This document shows, piece by piece, positions 44,531 to 54,363 of a stretch of DNA of 64,000 bases. Positions within the stretch are counted from its first letter, which is position 1. Each line of letters opens with the position of its first letter. The translations under genes and the position numbers were made by a program. The notes under the pieces are model-generated. The model was given only the letters and a program-made list of their open reading frames with translations, had not been told where the DNA came from and ran no database searches. This DNA is from JACRDG01 sp963760985 (GTDB taxonomy: Bacteria; Desulfobacterota; Desulfomonilia; Desulfomonilales; Desulfomonilaceae), in assembly GCA_963760985.1 (NCBI GenBank), contig CAVXFM010000015.1, positions 558,001 to 622,000 of the forward strand, in the 5' to 3' direction.

Positions 44531-46657
44531 TCAGAACGTGAACAGTTTCTCGACGAGCTGGGATTTCATCACATCTCCCTTGATCTTCAGCTTGCCGGAG
44601 GTGAATGCCTGCATGGCCTTCAGCTGCCCGCGGATCAAGGAGAGAAAATCCTCATCGGACATGAGGATCGTGGTGGTCGGACTCGCATGTATGCCCTCAT
44701 TGACCACGCATGTGCCGTCCTTTATCACCACGTGCCAGTCTCCGCCGTCAGGACCGGAAATCTGGTATTGAAAGACCACATCCACTCCCGCGGCCTTGTC
44801 CGCGCGAAACGCCTGGGGCATTCTCTCGAACACTGCCTTGACCGTCATGCGGATTTCAGCAGGCTGATCGGGTTTCCCTTTGGGAGCGAACATGTCGAGC
44901 ATGGCTCCGAGTGCCTGAGCCAGGCCGTGGAATTCCCGCCCGTTGTCAAGCGAGGCAATCTTCTTGATGTCACGGGCAATCTCCTCGGCCGAGGGCACCT
45001 GCGTGCCGCCACCGACGACTGCTCCTGAGCCTGTGACCACCGCGGCCCGGCTGTAATGGCCCATTCCCGCGTTATAGATCCCGCCGGTGACCGGACATTG
45101 ATCGGAGCACAGATACACCACCATGGGTGCGACAAATTCCGGTTTGAGCTTGTCCTGCAAGTCCGGGGGCAATATGTCGTCGGTGAGGCGAGTTGCGGCA
45201 ATGGGAGCGATGGCGTTGATCTTGATGTGGTGCTTTTCCCCTTCGAGCTTGAGGGTGTTCATGAACCCGACCAGCGCCATCTTGGCCGCGGAATAATTGG
45301 TCTGGCCGAAATTCCCGTACAAACCCGCGGCAGACGTGGTGACCACGATCCGGCCGTATCCCTGTTCCCGCATCTTCAGGAATGCAGGCCTCGTCACATG
45401 GAACGCGCCGTCCAGGTGCACGGCCATGACCGCTTCCCACTCCTGGGGCTCCATTTTGGCGAGGGTTTTGTCTCTGAGTATTCCCGCATTGTTGATGAGG
45501 ATATCTACCCGGCCAAAAGCTTCGATTGCTTTGTTGATGATGGCCTCCCCGCCTTCCCGCGAAGACACCGAGTCATAACTCGCGACCGCTTCACTCCCCA
45601 GGGCTCGTATCTCTGCCACGACCTCGTCCGCGGGAGTGGAGGAACCGTCACCCGAACCATCACGCGCACCGCCCAAGTCGTTCACCACTACCTTTGCACC
45701 GCGCTTGGCAAGTTCCAAAGCGTAGATCCGACCGAGCCCCGCGCCCGCGCCCGTTATTACCGCTACCTTGCCGTCAAAACGGATGCCGCCTGACCGGGAG
45801 CGTCTTGCACGTTCGTCCGTGCTCATCCATTCCACCACTCCTCGATCGATCACCACCTCGCCAGTGTTCGCGTTGATGGTGTTGAACAGGGCCTTGCCCT
45901 CGTCGAGCTTCCATATCTGGGTCTTGATGGGAACGCCCGGATATATGGGCCGGGAAAAGCGATTCCTGAAGCGGGTCATGCGCTCAGGCTCGCCGGGGAA
46001 CAGGTGCTTGATCACCGCGCGGCACGCGAACCCGTGAGTGCACAATCCGTGCATGATGGGTTTCTCAAATCCGCTGGCTCGCGCAAATTCCGGATCCACA
46101 TGCAGGGCGAAGATGTCTCCGGAAAGCCGATACATCAACGGCTGGTTGGGTGAGGGAACGGCATATTCTTCAAAGTCCGGCGATCGATCGGGGAAGTCCA
46201 CCGCGTCCTTGGGAGCGTCCTGGCCGCGGAACCCGCCGTCAAGACGGCAAAAGAGCGTGCAGATATTGGTGAAGAGCTTCTGGCCGTCGGAGTGGTACGT
46301 GTCGGCTTCTGCAACCACCAGAGCGCCCTTTTGCGCTCCTTTGTCGTACATGTGGGTGATGGAGCCTTCGGTGATGAGTTTGCCCTCAGGGGGAATGGGA
46401 TTGTGGAAGATAAGCTCCTGTTCGCCGTGCAGAATGCCGGCCAGGTTCGCGTTGGACGTGATTCCCACCTGAGCCAGAAAGTCGAATACCGCACCGATGG
46501 AAAAGCTGGGGATGACCTTCAGGCGGCTTTCGTAACAGTAGTCCAGGTCGTCAAAGCCCGCGCCGACTCCGAGGGCGTACAGGACCACGTCTTTCCATGT
46601 GTAGTCTCTCGATACCGGGCCGATTTTCTTCCCGATACTTTCCAGGTCCAGGGCCAT
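44531..46657 (-). CDS. Enoyl-CoA hydratase 2 / 3-hydroxyacyl-CoA dehydrogenase / SCP2 fusion
   Basis: 708 aa, intact. Residues 1-280 are the double hot-dog MaoC/hydratase-2 domain: RLSGDIFALHVDPEFA with Asp181 and His186 of the catalytic dyad, then PIMHGLCTHGF. The usual Asn-Pro of the GD-x-N-P-LH motif is Phe-Ala here. Residues 292-545 are a short-chain dehydrogenase (TGAGAGLGR, NNAGILRD, NYSAAK). Residues about 595-708 are SCP2. The parts match peroxisomal multifunctional enzyme 2, but with hydratase before dehydrogenase. First gene of the operon after the tetR gene; it would catalyse two consecutive beta-oxidation steps. Confidence 0.85.
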   Translation of the reverse strand: MALDLESIGKKIGPVSRDYTWKDVVLYALGVGAGFDDLDYCYESRLKVIPSFSIGAVFDFLAQVGITSNANLAGILHGEQELIFHNPIPPEGKLITEGSITHMYDKGAQKGALVVAEADTYHSDGQKLFTNICTLFCRLDGGFRGQDAPKDAVDFPDRSPDFEEYAVPSPNQPLMYRLSGDIFALHVDPEFARASGFEKPIMHGLCTHGFACRAVIKHLFPGEPERMTRFRNRFSRPIYPGVPIKTQIWKLDEGKALFNTINANTGEVVIDRGVVEWMSTDERARRSRSGGIRFDGKVAVITGAGAGLGRIYALELAKRGAKVVVNDLGGARDGSGDGSSTPADEVVAEIRALGSEAVASYDSVSSREGGEAIINKAIEAFGRVDILINNAGILRDKTLAKMEPQEWEAVMAVHLDGAFHVTRPAFLKMREQGYGRIVVTTSAAGLYGNFGQTNYSAAKMALVGFMNTLKLEGEKHHIKINAIAPIAATRLTDDILPPDLQDKLKPEFVAPMVVYLCSDQCPVTGGIYNAGMGHYSRAAVVTGSGAVVGGGTQVPSAEEIARDIKKIASLDNGREFHGLAQALGAMLDMFAPKGKPDQPAEIRMTVKAVFERMPQAFRADKAAGVDVVFQYQISGPDGGDWHVVIKDGTCVVNEGIHASPTTTILMSDEDFLSLIRGQLKAMQAFTSGKLKIKGDVMKSQLVEKLFTF

Positions 46658-46679
46658 CGCATCCCTCCTGTGAGCTGAT

Positions 46680-46962
46680 TTGAGTAAGAGCTATTGCAGG
46701 GGAAACCCCCTCCTATGAGAAAGGCGCCGGGGACACCCCTTTTTTGTGCAAAAAAGGTTTTTCCCCGGACCCCTTCCCCAAAAAACTCTCGCCATTGGCG
46801 TCTCCCGTTGGTCGCCGCCTGAGTTCTTGCCTCGGGCCAAAACCACCTTCGTGTGCGGTCCTGCCGGCGGCACATCCACCGAGAGTCGTCGCAGTCGTTT
46901 GGGAGTTCTTGAAGGGGGTTTGGGAGGAACTTCTTGCAAGAAGTTCCCCCCAAATCTTCCTG
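46680..46962 (-). promoter_or_regulatory. Intergenic region upstream of the acyl-CoA operon with two hairpins
   Basis: Directly after the tetR stop, the palindrome GGAACTTCTTGCAAGAAGTTCC (46926-46947) inside G/C runs looks like a terminator. A second hairpin lies near 46736-46757 (CCCCTTTTTTG/CAAAAAAGG), close to the hydratase-fusion start. The operon promoter must be here if tetR is separately terminated, but no clear boxes were found. Confidence 0.4.
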
Positions 46963-47604
46963 TCATTTCTTCTCCCCTGCGCTCGTCCCCGTGAAAGCGG
47001 GCACAAGGATGAACTTGAGGGTTTCCTTTGCCAGGGCGATGTATTCGTCACGATCGACCTCAAGCATGCCCCGGAAGAAACTCTCTCCGGAAATGAAGTT
47101 ATGAATCGCGTTCATCATCGCGAGGACACGCATCCTGATCTGATTGGGCACGTCGTGTGTATCGGTGCACAAGCCCATGGACAACGCGATATCGGACACG
47201 AACTCAGGCACCCGCATGTCCACGATGGATTCGTCGCGGGTCTTCGCGAAGTATCGGAACAGCACCAGGTTTGAGGTTTCCGGGTGCGTGAACAGGTAGT
47301 CCGCGGTCATGTCGATGGCAATACGCATGCGCTGATCCAGGGGCAGCCCGCGGATGCAGTGTTCCACTTCCACGAGTTTCTCGCGCAGGTCTTCGTTGAG
47401 GTCCACGATCACGGCCCGATACAGATCGCTCTTTTCGCCCCAGTGGTAGTACAGGGTGGAGATGTCCACACCCACCTCTTCCGCGATCATGCGGGTGGTG
47501 GCACCGTGAAAGCCGTATTCCCCGAACACGCGGCGTGCGTGTTTGAGGATGCGTGCCTTCATGGAATCAGGATCTTTGCGGGCTTTTTCCAGGGGCGTTG
47601 CCAT
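46963..47604 (-). CDS. TetR-family regulator of the acyl-CoA operon
   Basis: 213 aa. The helix-turn-helix is KARILKHARRVFGEYGFHGA then TRMIAEEVGVDISTLYYHWG, residues about 16-60. The C-terminal half resembles fatty-acid-type TetR regulators in its long helices. It lies upstream of, and co-directional with, the hydratase, synthase and thiolase genes, so an acyl-CoA-responsive repressor role is likely (inference). The intergenic hairpin suggests the structural genes also have their own promoter. Confidence 0.85.
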   Translation of the reverse strand: MATPLEKARKDPDSMKARILKHARRVFGEYGFHGATTRMIAEEVGVDISTLYYHWGEKSDLYRAVIVDLNEDLREKLVEVEHCIRGLPLDQRMRIAIDMTADYLFTHPETSNLVLFRYFAKTRDESIVDMRVPEFVSDIALSMGLCTDTHDVPNQIRMRVLAMMNAIHNFISGESFFRGMLEVDRDEYIALAKETLKFILVPAFTGTSAGEKK

Positions 47605-47717
47605 CGGTTTGTTCCAGCATGCGCTTCCATCAAATGATGGAGAAAGTCTCTTAAATCAGCGAGGAAGTCAACAGAAAGTTTCACGCAAGTCTGGTAAAGT
47701 ACGCGTCAGCTCAGCAG

Positions 47718-47733
47718 CGGCTCATGAGAGCCG
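47718..47733. promoter_or_regulatory. Inverted repeat between divergent genes
   Basis: CGGCTCATGAGAGCCG has 6-bp arms and lies in the 150-base divergent gap between tetR and the 144-aa gene, 22 bases before the latter. It could be an operator or a small hairpin in the leader of the plus-strand gene. Confidence 0.25.
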
Positions 47734-47754
47734 TCACCAAAGGAGGTAATCCCT

Positions 47755-48189
47755 ATGTCCGCAATCGGAGAGGATCAGGCAATCGTCGAGATACAGTCAG
47801 GCAAGCTCATGGTGTTCGATCTGCCGTACGAGGGGGTGCAGTATGAACTGCCGGATTTTTCACCCGGCCTGTACCGCATTCCGGTGAGCGCCATACGGAA
47901 GGCTCCGCAAGGACTCGAAGACAGCGCGGTGGTGTACGTGGACACAGGAACGATGTTCTTCGTTGACGCGGATTTTCGAGACCGGTTCTCGGCAATCGAA
48001 CAGAGGTTGTGGGAGGAGACGGGCGATTCGTACGAGATCATCAACGCGCACGGTGCAGCAGTGGAAGAACTGGGAGTCCGCTTCGGCTTCTTGTTCGCTG
48101 CCGGTGTAGGGTCAGGGTACGATTTTGAAGGCGACGGAGCGTACGTGCTTGACATGTCCCTGGTTGAAAGAGTGGGGGGACGGGAATAA
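47755..48189 (+). CDS. Hypothetical protein with strong ribosome-binding site
   Basis: 144 aa, preceded by AAAGGAGG at ideal spacing, so well translated. It is a small soluble alpha/beta protein (VFDLPYEGVQYELPDFSPGL; DSAVVYVDTGTMFFVDADF; a closing GDGAYVLDMSLVERVGG). No motif or family was recognised. It diverges from the tetR gene and may share its control region. Confidence 0.65.
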   Translation: MSAIGEDQAIVEIQSGKLMVFDLPYEGVQYELPDFSPGLYRIPVSAIRKAPQGLEDSAVVYVDTGTMFFVDADFRDRFSAIEQRLWEETGDSYEIINAHGAAVEELGVRFGFLFAAGVGSGYDFEGDGAYVLDMSLVERVGGRE

Positions 48190-48242
48190 CGTAGCTCCGT
48201 TACCTTGGTCGCGTGTGCTGCGTCGTGCGCTCGAAAGGGCCG

Positions 48243-48764
48243 CTATTGCAACGGCGCTTTGATCAGCTTGACATCCTCAACCCATACGGTGGCCTTGCCC
48301 AGGATTGCCACGTTGAGCCTTACCAGGTCGGGCTTTTCGCCCTTTTTCAGGAAGAACGGGGTTTCTTCTGTGGTCCATCCGGTCGTGCCGGTCAGAGCCT
48401 GATCCAGACCCCGTGAGAAGAAATCGCCCTTGCCGGGAAAATGACACCACATCTCAAGGAACACCTTGTCGGTCGCGTCCTTTGTACGCAAGCGCGCCTG
48501 GTAGATTAATTTTGCGTTGTCCACGTTCAGGACGCTTATTTCGAACAACCGCACCGATTGCGGCTTGGTCGCGGTGATTTTCAGGCAGCCTTTGCCACTG
48601 GACGATGCTTGTTTGTCAATGGAAACGTCAGACTGGTATATGAGTCCTGCTAACGTGTCCATAGGGAAGGATTTCAGGACCTGGACTTGCGCATAGGCAG
48701 CCGTGGATAACGCGGCCACGAGCAAAACTCCCAGACATAGGACCCCGCTTCTCAGAAAAGTCAT
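48243..48764 (-). CDS. Exported beta-sandwich-like protein
   Basis: 173 aa with a clear signal peptide (SGVLCLGVLLVAALSTAAYA). The mature part alternates strands in the manner of a carbohydrate-binding jelly roll (GCLKITATKPQSVRLFEIS; AKLIYQARLRTKD; VFLEMWCHFPG; ATVWVEDVKLIKA). It is probably periplasmic and its binding target unknown. Convergent with the 144-aa gene. Confidence 0.6.
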   Translation of the reverse strand: MTFLRSGVLCLGVLLVAALSTAAYAQVQVLKSFPMDTLAGLIYQSDVSIDKQASSSGKGCLKITATKPQSVRLFEISVLNVDNAKLIYQARLRTKDATDKVFLEMWCHFPGKGDFFSRGLDQALTGTTGWTTEETPFFLKKGEKPDLVRLNVAILGKATVWVEDVKLIKAPLQ

Positions 48765-48837
48765 TGTCTTCTCCTGTCTGTCTCCCCTTGAAGAGCGAGC
48801 ATGAGCTCATTTCGGAAATGGATTGACACGGAAAACC

Positions 48838-48985
48838 GCGTTCCACCGCAGCAAGGGCAATCGATACAATTGCCGGTCACGGCCGTTTCAGGGGCCTGTC
48901 ACTGATGGGACGGCTCTGCGTCGTCCGTACCGAATGAGATCCCCAGCCTGCACTAAGCGACAAATTTTAAAGCGAATCAAGATGA
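48838..48985. repeat. Family B MITE-like repeat, copy 2 (inverted, diverged)
   Basis: The core GACGGCTCTGCGTCGTCCGTA lies next to GAATGAGATCCCCAGCC, and the element ends TTTTAAAGCGAATCAAGATG, a variant of the terminal inverted repeat. It lies between the exported protein and the small lipoprotein genes. Confidence 0.6.
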
Positions 48986-49059
48986 GCCCTCATAAACCGC
49001 TTGGCCCCCAGTGTGTCGTTTTCCGCACTTTCCATGAAATATCGATGAGAGTAACTCGA

Positions 49060-49302
49060 TCACTGCTTTCCGTCCAGAGGGGGAGCAGCTCCCGCGTCTG
49101 GCGATCCGAAATCCTCCACCATGGGCGGCAGAGGGATTTTCCGATCCTTGGACTTATCCCCTGCGGCAAAGGAGTCCGCGCTGAGATCCGAAAGGAACGT
49201 GTTCACCGTGGAGCAGGAAGAGATCATCGCAGATGCGCAGACAAGCAGGGCCAGGACTATGCCGCGTACAGGGCTTTGGTGTGGTTCGCGCATCATGGAC
49301 AA
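49060..49302 (-). CDS. Small lipoprotein
   Basis: 80 aa. A hydrophobic signal (GIVLALLVCASAMISSC) ends in a lipobox-like ISSC, with the cysteine about residue 30. The mature part is short, polar and proline-rich (DRKIPLPPMVEDFGSPDAG). Probably outer-membrane anchored; function unknown. It is divergent from the ECF transporter genes. Confidence 0.55.
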   Translation of the reverse strand: MSMMREPHQSPVRGIVLALLVCASAMISSCSTVNTFLSDLSADSFAAGDKSKDRKIPLPPMVEDFGSPDAGAAPPLDGKQ

Positions 49303-49561
49303 GCTCTTTTCGGTTCATCAAGCATTTCCGTCACCTGAGGTATGCCTCATTCCTCATTCAGGATCAAGGATTGCGTGCGGTCGGACATGCATCAGTGGCA
49401 CGGTATGTACAAAAAGACTTGACAAGTAACACGAAAGTGGCGACCATAGTACCATCTCCCGCGCTGTTGACGCGTACCCTATCGTACCAGCTCCACGCAT
49501 GGACATGGTGCGGGGGCCGAAACAGCAGCGAAAGGGTGATCGCTCCATCTGAGGAGGCCTG
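49303..49561. other. Divergent intergenic region before the ECF genes
   Basis: About 260 bases. A TTGACA occurs at about 49419-49424 on the plus strand, but no well-spaced -10 box follows, so the promoter is unproven. No riboswitch-like fold was recognised by eye. Confidence 0.25.
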
Positions 49562-50326
49562 GTGAATTTAGAAGAATTCGCATGCGGAGATTCCTTTGTT
49601 CATAGGCTGGACCCTCGAGCCAAGATAGCGGCCACTGCGATTTTCTCTGTGGTGGTGGCGCTGAACGAGTCGGTCGTGACTTCCTTGGCAGCTCTGGCGT
49701 TTCCGGTCGTGTTGCTCTGCGGAGCGCGCATACCCATTTGGAGTGTGGCCCGCCGGTTGGCGCTGGTCAATACGTTTATCATCTGTCTCTGGTTCTTTCT
49801 TCCCTTTTCTTCAGGCGAAAAGGCCCTGTATTCCCTAGGCCCGATTACCATGTACGCGGAAGGAGTCCACCAGGCGCTGTTGATTACGCTCAAGTCCAAC
49901 GCGATCGTGCTCACGGTCTTGGTCTTGTTAGGGACTTCCTCGGTTTTCGCCTTGGTACACGCACTGAGCCACATGGGAATTCCGGACAAGATGGTCCACT
50001 TGTTCTTTTTTTGCTTCCGATATATTCACGTCATTCATCAAGAATATCACCGACTCACCAAAGCCATGAAGATACGCGGCTTCAAGCCTCGTTCCAATTT
50101 GCATACTTATCGCACGTACGCCTATCTGGTAGGTATGTTGCTGGTAAGGAGTTTCGACAGATCCCGGAGAATCGTTTCCGCGATGAAATGCAGGGGATTC
50201 AAAGGCCAATTTTATATTCTGCACCATTACCAGATGAAACGATACGATTATGTGGTCGCGGCTTCGAGCCTTGCGTTCTCGATAATGCTGCTGGCCATGG
50301 GCTGGTTTGCATCCTTTCCGTCGTGA
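49562..50326 (+). CDS. ECF transporter transmembrane (T) component, CbiQ/EcfT-like
   Basis: 254 aa from a GTG at 49562 with GAGGAGG upstream. It begins with the family-typical HRLDPRAKIAATAIFSVVVA, has five or six spans, and carries the two coupling-helix ARG-like motifs as AMKIRGF and AMKCRGFKG. These contact the ATPase subunits of energy-coupling-factor importers for cobalt, nickel or vitamins. The matching ATPase gene follows, but no substrate-binding S or CbiM component is visible nearby. Confidence 0.85.
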   Translation: MNLEEFACGDSFVHRLDPRAKIAATAIFSVVVALNESVVTSLAALAFPVVLLCGARIPIWSVARRLALVNTFIICLWFFLPFSSGEKALYSLGPITMYAEGVHQALLITLKSNAIVLTVLVLLGTSSVFALVHALSHMGIPDKMVHLFFFCFRYIHVIHQEYHRLTKAMKIRGFKPRSNLHTYRTYAYLVGMLLVRSFDRSRRIVSAMKCRGFKGQFYILHHYQMKRYDYVVAASSLAFSIMLLAMGWFASFPS

Positions 50327-50354
50327 TTCCGTCTCATTGCTTGCCTGGTGAACA

Positions 50355-51011
50355 TTGCCTATGATCCGTGTACACAACCTTCGTTTTAGATATCAATCCC
50401 GATACGTGCTGGACGGCGTGGCCTTCCAGGTGCAAAGCGGGGACAGAATCGGCCTTGTCGGCCCGAACGGGTCAGGGAAGACCACCCTGTGCCACATCAT
50501 CATGGGGCTTCTCAAGGCGGAATCGGGCGAAGTGGAGATTTTCGGCAAGATCCGTCGCGAAGAGTCTGACTTTGCCGACGTGCGCGGGCGTATCGGTTTC
50601 CTGTTTCAGGACGCGGACGACCAGTTGTTTTGCCCGACCGTATTGGAGGACGTGGCCTTTGGCCCGCTGAACCTGGGCAAAACCGTGGAAGAAGCCAAAG
50701 ACATCGTGCGACGGACCTTGCAATCTCTTAAGTTGGAAGGATTTGAAGAGCGGATCACGTACCAGCTTTCAGGAGGAGAAAAGCGCCTCGTGTCCTTGGC
50801 CACGGTCTTGGCCATGGAGCCTGAGTTGCTGATCCTGGACGAGCCCACCACCGGACTGGATGTCGAGACCAGCGAGAGGCTCGTGGAGATCCTCACAGAA
50901 TCTGACCTGCCTTATATTGTCATCTCCCACGACAGAGACTTCGTCCGCCAGACTACCCGCGCTGTCTACGAAATCAGGCAAGGAAAGATCGCTGCCGTGC
51001 CTTCTGTATGA
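50355..51011 (+). CDS. ECF transporter ATP-binding (A) component, CbiO/EcfA-like
   Basis: 218 aa. Walker A is GPNGSGKTT, the Q-loop FLFQDADDQLFCPTV is the ECF-type signature with the acidic pair, the ABC signature LSGGEKRLVSLA, Walker B LLILDEPTTGLD and the switch His in VISHDRDF. It is shorter than many EcfA proteins, lacking the C-terminal extension, as in CbiO-type subunits. It starts 28 bases after the T-component gene; together they form the energising module. Confidence 0.9.
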   Translation: MPMIRVHNLRFRYQSRYVLDGVAFQVQSGDRIGLVGPNGSGKTTLCHIIMGLLKAESGEVEIFGKIRREESDFADVRGRIGFLFQDADDQLFCPTVLEDVAFGPLNLGKTVEEAKDIVRRTLQSLKLEGFEERITYQLSGGEKRLVSLATVLAMEPELLILDEPTTGLDVETSERLVEILTESDLPYIVISHDRDFVRQTTRAVYEIRQGKIAAVPSV

Positions 51012-51019
51012 GCGGTACC

Positions 51020-54000
51020 CTATTCTCGACCACGGATGGTCTGAAAACTAATCCAGGAATCCTCCAACGAATCCCTCTCTTCGCCTTCGTGGGCATCCCG
51101 GGCTCCTGCCTTACTGAACTGAGATTCGACCCAGGGAATGGTAAACGTGAAGGTGCTTCCTTTCCCTAAGCCCCCGCTCTCCACCCAGACGTTGCCCCCC
51201 TGAAGCTGCACCAGCCTGCGTGTCAATGCCAGCCCCAAGCCGGTGCCCTGCTGCCGTCGGGCCAGGGTAGAGTCCACCTGTTCGAATGCGCCGAAGATCC
51301 GTTCGTAATTGTCAGGGGTCAATCCAATCCCCGTGTCGGTCACGCGTACCATGAGTTTCTTCGCCCGCCTTTTTCACCTCCACCCGGACCCGTCCGCCAT
51401 CGGGGGTGAACTTGACTGCGTTGGAAAGCAGGTTGAACATGACTTGTCTGAGCTTCAATTCGTCTGCGAGGATACGCACGTCAGGGAGTCTCTCCTCGAC
51501 AAAGACCTCCAGGCTGAGGCCCTGGTTCCTGGCATCTTCTTTAATCATCACCATGCAGGTTCTCAAGAATCGGCTTATGGTCACCGGCGACAAGGTCAAT
51601 TCGGACTTACCGGACTCGATCTTGGCGAGGTCCAGGATGTCGTTGATCAATTCGAGCAGATGTCGGCCGCTATTGAGCACGTATCCGATAAATTGCAACT
51701 GTTTTTCGTTCATTTCGCCGAATGTGCGGTCTTGGAGGATTTCCGAGAAACCGATGATCGCGTTGAGTGGAGTGCGGAGTTCATGGCTCATGGTCGCCAG
51801 AAATTCGCTCTTGGCTCGGTTGGCAGCATCGGCTTGCACACGAAGCGCGGTGGCATTTGCCAGGGCCTTCTCGAGCTCTTCAGCAGCCTCTTCAGCGGCA
51901 GAAAGAGCCCGCTTCTTCTCTGTAACGTCGCGGTGGAACACTACTATCGAGCCCACCTCACCTCGCGCGTCACGGATGGCTGACGCGGAGCAATCCAAAT
52001 GAATCGTCACGCGGTTCTTGGCTATCAGGTCGAGCTCATGACGACACGAGCCCTCGTGCAGGAGCAGCGCGAGATTTTCCGAGAAAAGGGCTTTTGAGTC
52101 AGCAGTCAAGAAGTCCGCGATGTTCCTCCCCACCAGTTCCTCTTGGTCGAATCCCAACGTACTGGCCGCGGCCGGGTTCGTTTGCAGTATGACTCCGTCC
52201 GGGCGCAAGATATGGATCATTTCGGGTGCGGACTCAAACAGTGACCGGAATTTTTTCTCACTTCTCTTAAGCTCTTCTTCGGCCCGTTTCCGGTCCGTCA
52301 CATCTCGATGGATCACGATGCTCTCAGTGTGGTTTCCCCCGTTATCATGGAGAATCGCGGTCCTGAGCTGTACGTCCAGGAATCTTCCGTCTTTGGTCAC
52401 ACGCGTGGTTTCTAAGAGCGACTCCTGACCACGGACTTCCTGGAGCCACCTTTCTCGGGTGGCGGCAATCTGGTCATGGGGCACAAAATCAATCGTCTTC
52501 CCCAATACTTCGTCTTGCGACCATCCGTATGTCTTGCAAAAACTGTCGTTCACATAGGTGGCTCTGCCTTGCGGGTCATACACGATGACCGGATCCGGTA
52601 TCGCTCCCAAGAGGGCACGGTACCGGGCCTCGCTCTTTGTCAACCTTTCCTCTGCCTTAGCTCGTTCCACGATTTCAAAACCCAGTTCATCGTTCGTACG
52701 CTTCAGTTGTGCGGTCCGCTCGGCCACTCTGTGCTCGAGTTCTTCATGAGCCATGCGCAGCGCTTCCTCCGCGCGTTTGCGCTCGGTCACATTCGCAATG
52801 TTTCCCATATTCGCGGTCCGACCGCCGTAAGGAATGGTGGTGGCCAGAAGCTCGACCCATATGGTGCTGCCGTCCTTGCAGCACATGCGAAATTCATAGT
52901 GGGGGATTACTGTACGCGCCACCTGCTCGCGCGATGCCTCTGGATTTGACCATTTCCCGATCTTCAGGGTGGACCAACTCCCAGAAAGGTTGGCCGAGGA
53001 GATCTGCAGGAACGTACCCGACCATGTGTGCGAGCGCGTCGTTCACGTACACGAACAGATTGTCCTGGTGAATGTAAATGCCCGTTAAGGAACCCTGAGT
53101 GAGCAGACGATAGCGTTCCTCACTTTCTCGAAGCGCTCCTTCCGCGCGTCTGCGTTCTTTGATTTCCTGTTCAAGTACTTCGTTGGCTCTCTGCACTTGA
53201 GCAGTGCGATGCAAGACCCTTCGTTCGAGTTCAATGTGTGACTCTTGGAGCACCTTTTCCGCGAGCTGGCGTTCGGTGATATCTTCGCAGGTGAGGAGAT
53301 GTTCGCCAGTGCTCATTTGGACGGGTTTGAAATCAATGGTCTTCAGGCTTCCGTCCTTACACACGACTGCGAACTTTCGCGATCTGACTTCACCCGTGAG
53401 CTGTGCTTTCAGATCGTTTTTCCAGGTCTCGATGACCTGTCTTCGGTACGTGGGATCAGGATACGCTACCTTGAACCAGGTCTCGCCATCTGGGATCTCG
53501 CTGAGATCGTATCCGAACAGCTCCCTGAATTTGGGATTGATGTGAAGAAACCTGCCATCCTTGGAGATCATGACCATGCCGATAGGAGCGTGCTCGGAGA
53601 ACGCGTGAAATTTGTCTCGTTCGTGGTGAAGCGCTTCCTCGGCCCGCATCCTGTCTTCAATTTCTCTGGTGAGGTGTATGTTGAGCTGCTCGGCTTTTGC
53701 CTTCTGTCCGGTCAGAGATTCCACAAGGTCACTCTTTTCGAATCGGAGCCTCAGGGATTCGGTGTAGGAATCGTTCATGCGTTTGGCTGTCAGGGCCAGT
53801 ACCACGCCGAAAACCACTATCACCGAACCGATCGTAATGAAAAGCTCTCCTCCGAAACTTATGAATCGCAAGGAACATGGCCCGAGCAATGCTGCAAGCG
53901 TGGGCAGATAACATTCCGCTCTCGGCGAGTACAGCACCGCGGCAGCGGAGGCTATTCCAGCAATAGCCATGGCCAACAAGAATTGATACAAGGGAGGGAG

Positions 54001-54363
54001 TACCGGAAGGAAGAAAAAGCCCGCGAGCCCCCAAATCACCCCGGACATGAAGGTGGAGACAGCAAACCACCTGCCCCACGCAAATATTCCGTCGTCGTCA
54101 GGGGCTTTGCGATAAAAGCGCCGGATCAGTAGATGCCTGGGAATTTGCACCAGCATATAGCTGAACAGCCAAAGCCCCAGAGAGAAAAGCGATACAAAGT
54201 TTCTTAGCGCGACCACCATGATCACGGACACGGCTATCACCGCGATCAAGCCTGGATAGGTCTGCAGATACAACTGCCGTATCTGTGCTGCCCGTATCTG
54301 GCGCTGTACCAGCAGGGAGCGACCCCCTGCGGACGGAAAATCATTGGTTTCGTTAGAAAGCAT
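51020..54363 (-). CDS. Membrane multi-PAS sensor histidine kinase, two frameshifts
   Basis: The ATG at 54363 starts a membrane domain of about six spans (residues 38-205) and a coiled coil. A PAS domain (FSEHAPIGMVMISKDGRFLH) and a second (LLTQGSLTGIYIHQDNLFVY) follow. After a break near 52925 there are three more PAS regions, then HisKA with SHELRTPLNAIIGFSEIL (phospho-acceptor His) and the N box NLLSNAVKFTPDG. After a second break near 51337 come DTGIGL and GTGLGLALTRRL of the ATPase domain. Each break is fixed by removing one A. Total about 1110 aa. No receiver domain is attached and no response regulator is adjacent, so the partner is unknown. Confidence 0.8.

Noticed and set aside
49419..49450. 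Promoter for the ECF genes from a TTGACA
   Set aside because: No -10 box at 16-18 bases spacing; the hexamer alone is not enough.
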